Assembly (NCBI GenBank): GCA_002774085.1
Contig: PEZH01000021.1
Location: 1-9,826, forward strand
Source: Candidatus Shapirobacteria bacterium CG09_land_8_20_14_0_10_38_17
GTDB taxonomy: Bacteria; Patescibacteriota; Microgenomatia; 0-14-0-10-38-17
Direction of reading: 5' to 3'
DNA length: 9,826 nt
The translations under genes and the position numbers were made by a program. Positions within the stretch are counted from its first letter, which is position 1, and every line of letters starts with the position of its first letter. A model generated the notes under the pieces. That model had not been told where the DNA came from, made no database searches, and saw nothing but the letters and a program-made list of their open reading frames with translations. Below are positions 5,740-9,826 of this stretch, piece after piece.

Positions 5740-6316
5740 AAATGTTAACTTAAGACGAAAAATTATCCACCTTTTTTACGGCCTTGCCCTTGCTTTTCTA
5801 ATTAATTATCAAATTCTTAATACCACTTACTTTGCCATTTTCACTACCGGCCTAACCTTAACACTTTTATTTAATCATTGGCGACCCATAAAACCGCTGG
5901 TAAAACTAATTATTTATTTTGAAAGAAAACCTTTCCCTAAACTTTTAGGCCAAGGCCCACTTATCTTTACTTGGAGTTGTTTTTCGGCAACTATAATTTT
6001 CCCCAATAGCATCGCCATAGTCGCTATCTTAAACTTAGCCGTTGGTGATTCAGTCAACGCTCTTGTTGGCTATTATTTAAATTATGGAAAATTAACCAAG
6101 AAAAAGAAACTTGAAGCTTCATTAGCCTCTGCTTTGGCAACTGCTTTAGTCTCTCTTCAGTATTTGCCGCCAAAACTTTTTCTGCCCGCGACTTTCGTCA
6201 CCGCCTTCTTTGAATTTACCGAACCAAAAATTGGGAACCGGAAGATTGACGATAATCTTTTTATCCCCTTTGTCTCCGGAGGAATAATTTTACTTACTCA
6301 AAAGTTGTTTCCTTAA
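5609..6316 (+). CDS. Polyprenol/dolichol kinase-like (SEC59/DGK1/phytol kinase family) domain, C-terminal part of the PAP2 fusion
   Basis: A membrane domain of the CTP-dependent lipid alcohol kinase family, which phosphorylates dolichol, phytol or diacylglycerol. Motifs seen, numbered in the 345-residue repaired fusion: RRKIIH near 159-164, AVGDSVNALVG near 254-263 (GDS in place of GDA), KKKKLEASLAS soon after (family: KKSLEGSLA), and FTEPKIGNRKIDDNLFIPFVSG near the end (family: E, then DDN, then a proline-containing helix). The frame has no ATG anywhere, and the 5609 start is a TTG inside PAP2 coding sequence, so the domain lacks an independent start. That argues it is the C-terminal half of one gene with the PAP2 domain, separated by a single extra A at 5639/5640. 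A PAP2-kinase fusion could act on both the diphosphate and the alcohol of one carrier lipid. Kinase assignment is by motif only. Confidence 0.72.
   Translation: MPIPALLLVFNTIQDVAGGFFVATAIFWFFYFLSQTKPASDWSKNVNLRRKIIHLFYGLALAFLINYQILNTTYFAIFTTGLTLTLLFNHWRPIKPLVKLIIYFERKPFPKLLGQGPLIFTWSCFSATIIFPNSIAIVAILNLAVGDSVNALVGYYLNYGKLTKKKKLEASLASALATALVSLQYLPPKLFLPATFVTAFFEFTEPKIGNRKIDDNLFIPFVSGGIILLTQKLFP
5638..5644 (+). other. Frameshift site: one extra A between the PAP2 and kinase frames
   Basis: The bases CAACACC occur where CACACC would give an unbroken SRx5Hx3D motif and one continuous frame to 6316. There is no long homopolymer, slippery heptamer or obvious downstream pseudoknot to suggest programmed shifting. 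A recent mutation or a sequence error fits best, because both domains are otherwise well kept. Confidence 0.75.
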
Positions 6317-6343
6317 AATCTCTATCTATTTCTTTTCCCAAAA

Positions 6344-6379
6344 TATATTAAAACATACGGTACCGTATGTTTTAATATA
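6344..6379. terminator. 36-bp perfect palindrome between convergent genes; bidirectional terminator and/or operator
   Basis: Perfect dyad with 18-bp arms centred at 6361/6362. The core ACATACGGTACCGTATGT is flanked by AAAA on the left and TTTT on the right, continuing into AT. The A-tract, stem, T-tract order reads the same on both strands and suits a bidirectional intrinsic terminator for the genes ending at 6316 (+) and 6454 (-). The same 18-bp core recurs at 6977-6994 with different flanks that are not terminator-like, which suggests a DNA-binding site. The rest of 6317-6453 is AT-rich with no gene. Confidence 0.7.
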
Positions 6380-6453
6380 ATTGTAAAATAACATCAATAT
6401 TATTGGGAAACATAGTATTTTTTTCAATTCTTTCAATAGGGTGTAGCAATATT

Positions 6454-6888
6454 TTATTTACTTTCTTTATCGCCAAAAAGAGCATTGAAGATATTTTTTC
6501 CCAATGTTGGCGTTTTAAATAATTCTGCTCCCTCTCTTAATTTCTTATCCTCTTTTTTCTCCCTGTCAGCTCTTCTTTTTGGAGCAAGAAAAACCTTATC
6601 AACCACTTTAGTAATTTCTGGTTGCGCCATTAATATATTATTAATTCTACTAACTGTTTTTGAGCTGGTATCTAAACTATCACTTATAACTTGATAGTCA
6701 TTACCTTTCAATAAAAGAATTGCTATTTGTAAACGCTTAGCTAAAACTAATCGTTCAGTTCTAGAAAGAAAAAAAAGACAAAAAATATCAAAATCTTTTC
6801 CATCTAAAGATTTGAGAAAAACAGTAAAATTTTTAATAATTTTCTCTTTCGTAGGAATAGGAAGAGGTCTTTTGGGCAACTTAGTCAT
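6454..6888 (-). CDS. TrpR-like (YerC/YecD type) helix-turn-helix regulator
   Basis: A 144-residue protein when begun at the ATG at 6888. The middle is the TrpR/YerC-type DNA-binding fold: LSRTERLVLAKRLQIAILLL (41-60) matches the family's LTPxEREALAxRLxIAxLLL, and GNDYQVISDSLDTSSKTVSRINNIL (62-86) is the helix-turn-helix with VSRIN as recognition-helix end. A highly charged stretch (KRRADREKKEDKKLREGAE, about 104-122) and an unassigned tail follow, making it longer than simple YerC proteins of about 100 residues. A frame extending to a TTG at 6924 is rejected because that TTG is the -35 box TTGACA. The protein presumably represses or activates genes with a small ligand; ligand and targets are unknown. 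It lies downstream of rmlBCD on the same strand but has its own promoter. Nearby palindromes and direct repeats are candidate autoregulatory sites. Confidence 0.8.
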   Translation of the reverse strand: MTKLPKRPLPIPTKEKIIKNFTVFLKSLDGKDFDIFCLFFLSRTERLVLAKRLQIAILLLKGNDYQVISDSLDTSSKTVSRINNILMAQPEITKVVDKVFLAPKRRADREKKEDKKLREGAELFKTPTLGKNIFNALFGDKESK

Positions 6889-6895
6889 TAAGAAA

Positions 6896-6924
6896 AGAAT
6901 ACTCTCTCCGTTTTTAACTGTCAA
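6896..6924 (-). promoter_or_regulatory. Strong sigma-70-type promoter of the TrpR-like gene, leaderless
   Basis: Perfect TTGACA (6924-6919), 17-bp spacer, TATTCT (6901-6896), then TTTTCTTA-type spacing with the ATG starting 7 nt beyond the -10 at 6888. This is the best promoter in the window and it fixes the start codon. Transcription would start at or beside the ATG. Confidence 0.75.
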
Positions 6925-6947
6925 TTATCTCCGCTTTTAACTGCCAA
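6902..6947 (-). repeat. Two tandem 23-bp direct repeats overlapping the promoter (candidate operator)
   Basis: Minus-strand units at 6947-6925 and 6924-6902 agree at 19 of 23 positions; both fit TTGRCAGTTAAAARCGGAGA. The promoter-proximal copy contains the -35 box and the whole spacer, so a protein binding it would block RNA polymerase. Autoregulation by the TrpR-like product is the simplest guess; TrpR proteins do bind repeated half-sites. Confidence 0.6.
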
Positions 6948-6970
6948 AAAATTATTTATTCTTTCTTCTC

Positions 6971-7000
6971 TTTTGGACATACGGTACCGTATGTCCAAAA
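6971..7000. promoter_or_regulatory. 30-bp perfect palindrome sharing an 18-bp core with the site at 6344-6379
   Basis: TTTTGGACATACGG and its complement flank the centre at 6985/6986. The core ACATACGGTACCGTATGT (6977-6994) is identical to the one at 6353-6370, while the next bases are GG/CC here and AA/TT there, each pair keeping the symmetry. T-runs lie before and A-runs after the stem on both strands, so it is not an intrinsic terminator. It lies 47 bp upstream of the -35 box of the TrpR-like gene. A dimeric regulator's operator is the likeliest reading. Confidence 0.6.
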
Positions 7001-7032
7001 TCAAAAAATCAATTTGTTACGCTTTGTGTTGA

Positions 7033-7077
7033 TTTACGGCGAGATTATATTATCATCCTCGACTTTACGGTCGAGAT
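7033..7077. other. Hairpin and direct repeat of unknown role between rmlD and the TrpR-like gene
   Basis: CTCGAC (7058-7063) pairs with GTCGAG (7070-7075) around tttacg. TTTACGGCGAGAT (7033-7045) and TTTACGGTCGAGAT (7064-7077) are near-identical direct repeats. No T-tract follows on either strand, so a terminator is doubtful; a minus-strand TATAAT (7049-7044) lacks a -35 partner. The rest of 7001-7147 is AT-rich with no supported gene. Confidence 0.4.
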
Positions 7078-7147
7078 CTCCGCAAGTTCTGATAATAAAA
7101 TAAAGAGTAAAAGAAAAACAACAATAAAAACAGAACAATACTTAAAA

Positions 7148-8035
7148 TTAGGGTTGTTGACGTAATTTTAAGAGGGCTTTTTTAAAAGAATGCATTTTTA
7201 TCCCCAAAGAAACTGCTTTTTTATTACTCAAAGCCAAATTTTTATGCCAAGGACGAATATCTTTAGATTGGCTTTTTTGATACTGCGCCAAACTACCCCT
7301 TTTAACCAATTTTTGATTAAATCCAAAAACTTGGGCAATCATCTTAGCCATTTGGTAGGGTGAAAGCGAGGTCGAACCAACTAAATGATAAATCCCCCTC
7401 TGTTTATTTTCAAAAAAATAATCCAAACCCCAGGCAATATCATCAATAAAAGTAGGCGTGATCGTTTGGTCGGCAAACATCGGATAAAGATTTTTGTTTT
7501 CTAACCCTTCAATTATCTTTCTAACCGCGTCTTTCTTAGGATCAAATTTAGCTCGAAAAGGAAAGGCAATTCTAACCACCGCCGCCGGTAAACCACTGTT
7601 GAAAACCTCTTTTTCTGCCCAAGATTTAGTTTGACCATACCACTCAATCGGGGCATGAGCATCTTCTTCGGTATAAACGCCCTCTTTTTGGCCAGAAAAA
7701 ACAAAGTCAGTAGAAACATAAATTAAATATTGATGATACTTTCGGCAAAGATCAGCAATGTTTTTTGTCCCCAAAACATTTAGGCGATAACAAAGACCGT
7801 TTTTATCCCCCCGCTCCTGCCAAGCCGCTGTGGTATCAGTAAAGGCGGCTAGATGAAGTACCACTATAGCTTCCTTGTTTTGGGCAAATTTTTTTGATAA
7901 AGCCGCCAAGTCTAAAATATCAACGCCTGTATTTAACGAAAAATCAACAAACTCATATTTATCTTTCAAAAGCTCGACCAGTCGTGACCCAACTAAGCCG
8001 CTTAATCCGGTGCCAATAATTTTTATCTTCCCCAT
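7148..8035 (-). CDS. rfbD: dTDP-4-dehydrorhamnose reductase (RmlD/RfbD)
   Basis: A 295-residue extended short-chain dehydrogenase that makes the last reduction to dTDP-L-rhamnose with NAD(P)H. Evidence: the nucleotide-binding GTGLSGLVG (8-16), HLAAFTDT (61-68), STDFVFSG (108-115), the catalytic Tyr133/Lys137 in WYGQTK, and DQTITPTFIDD (189-199) typical of RmlD. Length is normal. The start at 8035 overlaps the end of rfbC by 13 bp, with AAAGGA just before the ATG, the clearest Shine-Dalgarno-like sequence in the window and useful because the site lies inside a translated gene. Context with rfbC and rfbB settles the call over other sugar epimerase/reductases. Confidence 0.9.
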   Translation of the reverse strand: MGKIKIIGTGLSGLVGSRLVELLKDKYEFVDFSLNTGVDILDLAALSKKFAQNKEAIVVLHLAAFTDTTAAWQERGDKNGLCYRLNVLGTKNIADLCRKYHQYLIYVSTDFVFSGQKEGVYTEEDAHAPIEWYGQTKSWAEKEVFNSGLPAAVVRIAFPFRAKFDPKKDAVRKIIEGLENKNLYPMFADQTITPTFIDDIAWGLDYFFENKQRGIYHLVGSTSLSPYQMAKMIAQVFGFNQKLVKRGSLAQYQKSQSKDIRPWHKNLALSNKKAVSLGIKMHSFKKALLKLRQQP

Positions 8036-8586
8036 ATTTCCTTTAATTGATTTTTAACTTGAGCAAACGACGGCCAGTTTTTATCCTTCTCTGACAAAAT
8101 TATTTTGCTTCTTATTGGCCACTTGATATTAATTTCCGAATCATCAAAAACAATCCCCATTTCGCTTTCGGAAGAATAAAAATTGCTTACTTTATATTCA
8201 AAATCAACCACTTCACTTAAGGCTAAAAAACCATGGGCAAAACCTTGGGGAATAAAAAACATTTTTTTATTTTCTTCGGAAAGGGTGACCGCCTCCCATT
8301 GGCCAAGCGTTGGTGAACCAAGCCGCAAATCAACCGCCACGTCAAAAACTTTTCCCCGCACCACCCGCACCAATTTATCCTGAACAAAAGGGGCTTTTTG
8401 AAAATGGAGACCGCGCAAAACTCCTCTTGAAGAGCGGGAATGATTATCCTGCACAAAGCAAACCTTAATTCCTGCTTCAGCAAACTTTTCTTTATTATAA
8501 AACTCTAAAAAAAATCCCCGCTTATCACCAAAAACATCTGGTTCAACCGCCACCAACCCTGATATTTTAAAGTTTTTGAAATTCAT
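8023..8586 (-). CDS. rfbC: dTDP-4-dehydrorhamnose 3,5-epimerase (RmlC/RfbC)
   Basis: A 187-residue cupin-fold epimerase acting at C3 and C5 of dTDP-4-keto-6-deoxyglucose. Signature parts: DKRGFFLEFYN (21-31), QDNHSRSSRGVLRGLHFQ (46-63) with the catalytic His61, VFDVAVDLRLGSPT (80-93), FIPQGFAHGFLALS (111-124) and EYKVSNFYS (130-138) with the active-site Tyr131. Length is standard. The ATG at 8586 begins 5 bp past the rfbB stop codon (4-bp gap) and the gene's end overlaps rfbD, so the three genes form a tight operon. Confidence 0.95.
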   Translation of the reverse strand: MNFKNFKISGLVAVEPDVFGDKRGFFLEFYNKEKFAEAGIKVCFVQDNHSRSSRGVLRGLHFQKAPFVQDKLVRVVRGKVFDVAVDLRLGSPTLGQWEAVTLSEENKKMFFIPQGFAHGFLALSEVVDFEYKVSNFYSSESEMGIVFDDSEINIKWPIRSKIILSEKDKNWPSFAQVKNQLKEIWGR

Positions 8587-8590
8587 TTAT

Positions 8591-9604
8591 TTAAATCTTT
8601 TTCGCCGCTAATTTTTGGTAAAATTCTTCGGCTTCCTTTTTCTTTTCTCGCCACCAACTTTCGTTTTGCTGATACCAAAAAACCGTTTTTACTAACCCTG
8701 ATTTAATTGTTTCCTTGGGTTTCCAACCAAGCTCTTTTTTAATTTTATTCCAATCAACCGCATAACGGCGGTCGTGACCGGCCCGATCAACCACAAACTC
8801 CAAATATTCTTCTCCTTTCCCCATAATTTTCAAAATCATTTTTGCCAAACTCAAGTTGCTTACATCTTTAGTTAGTCCGCCCACGCAATAAGTTTGGCCC
8901 GGTTTTCCCCACCGCAAAACCGCTTCAATTGCCCGACAGTGATCGGTAACATATAACCAATCGCGAACGTATTGACCGTCACCATAAATAGGAATTTTCT
9001 TACCATCTAAAATGTTGGTAATCATCCGGGGAATAAATTTTTCCGGATATTGGTAGGGACCGTAATTATTAGAACAATTAGTAATCGTTATCGGCAAGCC
9101 AAAAGTGTGGTAATAACTTAGCACTAAATGGTCTGCCCCTGCCTTGGAGGCTGAATAGGGGCTGTGGGGATCAAATTTAGTTTCTTCGTTAAATTTTTCT
9201 TTGGTTCCTAAGGGTAACTCCCCAAATACTTCGTCGGTTGAGATATAGTGAAAACGCTTTATTTTATTTTTAAGGGCGGCTTCCAGCAAATTAAAAGTTC
9301 CTAAAATATTCGTTTGTAAAAAAACTTCGGGGTTTTCAATTGAACGATCGACATGGCTTTCTGCCGCAAAGTGAACCACCACCTCGGCTTCCTTCATTAA
9401 CTGATTAGCCAGCCCTTGATTACCAATATCGCCTTTCACGAATTGATAACGGGAAGAGTTTTCCAAATCAGTTAAATTCTTGCGATCACCGGCATAAGTA
9501 AGCCTGTCAAGATTAACAATCTTATCTTGGGGGTGGTTTTCCAACCAATAACGGATAAAGTTGGTACCGATAAATCCGGCTCCGCCGGTGACAAGAAAAG
9601 TCAT
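8591..9604 (-). CDS. rfbB: dTDP-glucose 4,6-dehydratase (RmlB/RfbB)
   Basis: A 337-residue NAD-dependent extended SDR enzyme turning dTDP-glucose into dTDP-4-keto-6-deoxyglucose, the committed step to dTDP-rhamnose. It shows GGAGFIG (7-13), HFAAESHVDRSI (78-89), the dehydratase triad region STDEVFGEL with Thr123-Asp124-Glu125, the Tyr150/Lys154 pair in YSASK, NCSNNYGPYQYPEKFIP (176-192) and YGDGQYVRDWLYVTDH (207-222). Length fits the family. It is first in the rfbBCD operon, with the start at 9604 behind a possible promoter. rmlA (glucose-1-phosphate thymidylyltransferase), which supplies the substrate, is not found here. Confidence 0.96.
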   Translation of the reverse strand: MTFLVTGGAGFIGTNFIRYWLENHPQDKIVNLDRLTYAGDRKNLTDLENSSRYQFVKGDIGNQGLANQLMKEAEVVVHFAAESHVDRSIENPEVFLQTNILGTFNLLEAALKNKIKRFHYISTDEVFGELPLGTKEKFNEETKFDPHSPYSASKAGADHLVLSYYHTFGLPITITNCSNNYGPYQYPEKFIPRMITNILDGKKIPIYGDGQYVRDWLYVTDHCRAIEAVLRWGKPGQTYCVGGLTKDVSNLSLAKMILKIMGKGEEYLEFVVDRAGHDRRYAVDWNKIKKELGWKPKETIKSGLVKTVFWYQQNESWWREKKKEAEEFYQKLAAKKI

Positions 9605-9622
9605 AAAATATGTATTATGTAT

Positions 9623-9650
9623 CTTATATAAAGTATAACGGGAAAAACAA
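9623..9650 (-). promoter_or_regulatory. Possible promoter of the rfbBCD operon
   Basis: Minus-strand TTGTTT (9650-9645), 16-bp spacer, TATAAG (9628-9623), with the rfbB ATG 18 nt further at 9604. TATACT at 9637-9632 is an alternative -10 without a recognisable -35. No clear Shine-Dalgarno sequence precedes the ATG. Confidence 0.35.
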
Positions 9651-9673
9651 AGAGATATTTTTTATTTCTATAG

Positions 9674-9693
9674 ATTCCCGCTTTCAGGGGAAT
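9674..9693. repeat. ATTCCC-N8-GGGAAT inverted repeat (dRS3-like)
   Basis: ATTCCC (9674-9679), eight bases, then GGGAAT (9688-9693). The pattern equals the 20-bp dRS3 repeat described in Neisseria, although similarity of such a short pattern does not prove common origin. Confidence 0.6.
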
Positions 9694-9718
9694 GACAAGG
9701 TTATTCCTTGTCATTCCC
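9688..9718. repeat. 13-bp perfect stem, TTATT loop
   Basis: GGGAATGACAAGG (9688-9700) and CCTTGTCATTCCC (9706-9718) are exact complements around TTATT, giving a strong hairpin in RNA of either strand. There is no T-tract, so termination would not be of the standard intrinsic kind. It contains the GTCATTC motif of the repeats at 4282-4519. Confidence 0.7.
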
Positions 9719-9749
9719 GGCATAACCAAAGAATCTGGTCCTCACTGTC

Positions 9750-9807
9750 ATTCCCGATCTAACCAGCCTCGCCGGCTAGGCGGGTCGGGAATCTATATTA
9801 ATAGATT
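9750..9807. repeat. ATTCCCGA/TCGGGAAT element with inner GC hairpin and AATCTAT/ATAGATT stem
   Basis: ATTCCCGA (9750-9757) pairs with TCGGGAAT (9785-9792), enclosing AGCC/GGCT (9765-9768 with 9774-9777). AATCTAT (9790-9796) then pairs with ATAGATT (9801-9807). The GC-rich centre stands out from the AT-rich surroundings. No gene is seen from 9605 to the window end. Confidence 0.6.
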
Positions 9808-9826
9808 CTCTTAATAATAAATACTT

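Noticed and set aside
6889..6924. TTG start extending the TrpR-like protein by 12 residues
   Set aside because: The TTG is part of the TTGACA -35 box, and an ATG follows the -10 box at the expected distance; the extra residues have no family match.
6971..7000. Intrinsic terminator for rfbBCD at the upstream palindrome
   Set aside because: On both strands the stem is preceded by T and followed by A residues, so no U-tract would follow the hairpin.
7034..7138. Short minus-strand ORF of 34 codons beginning TTG and ending in IISP
   Set aside because: Cys/Phe-rich translation of AT-rich DNA, non-ATG start, no recognisable family; likely chance.
1..9826. tRNA or rRNA genes, and UGA recoding
   Set aside because: No cloverleaf with a GTTCRA-type T-loop or rRNA segment was recognised by eye, and trmD uses TGA as its stop in a position fitting the family end.

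Overview
This is an AT-rich bacterial window with short intergenic gaps, few Shine-Dalgarno sequences, several promoter boxes sitting almost on the start codon, and noncoding DNA filled with dispersed GTCATTC-type inverted repeats and short AT-rich tandem repeats. Together with the gene set, this style suggests a Candidate Phyla Radiation (Patescibacteria, perhaps Microgenomates-like) genome. That placement is an inference from composition and architecture; no rRNA or other taxonomic marker is present. The standard genetic code fits every gene.

Layout, left to right. (1) 1-204: a REP-like inverted repeat, an 8 x 8-bp tandem array and a promoter. (2) 205-1392 (+): a multi-membrane GT-C (PIG-V-like) mannosyltransferase. 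(3) 1487-2641 (-): a polyprenyl-phosphate sugar synthase (DPM1-like GT2) fused to a GtrA membrane domain, convergent with (2). (4) 2688-3789 (-): UDP-glucose/GDP-mannose dehydrogenase whose C-terminal domain has lost about 70 residues and is out of frame. (5) 3821-4216 (-): a HIT-family hydrolase. (6) 4217-4585: a 369-bp divergent intergenic region with three REP-like units, two octamer repeats and a trmD promoter. (7) 4586-5281 (+): trmD, carrying an in-frame insertion built of heptamer repeats. (8) 5278-6316 (+): overlapping trmD by ATGA, a PAP2 lipid phosphatase joined to a CTP-dependent polyprenol/dolichol kinase-like domain, with a one-base frameshift inside the PAP2 active-site motif. 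(9) 6454-6888 (-): a TrpR-like (YerC/YecD type) HTH regulator, bracketed by two copies of one 18-bp palindrome and driven by a promoter with a perfect -35 box. (10) 7148-9604 (-): the rmlB-rmlC-rmlD dTDP-rhamnose operon. (11) 9605-9826: the rml promoter region and a dense cluster of ATTCCC/GGGAAT inverted repeats.

Working together: most of the window concerns surface glycans built on a polyprenyl-phosphate carrier. RmlBCD supplies dTDP-L-rhamnose; no rmlA is present here. The DPM1-GtrA fusion would load a hexose on polyprenyl phosphate, the GT-C enzyme would use such a donor outside the membrane, and the PAP2/kinase fusion could regenerate polyprenyl phosphate from the diphosphate and from the free alcohol. 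The dehydrogenase would have made a uronic-acid donor but looks broken.

The most rewarding points are the phosphatase-kinase fusion, the twin palindromes and promoter-overlapping repeats around the TrpR-like gene, the internally deleted dehydrogenase, and a heptamer repeat that occurs both between genes and inside trmD.
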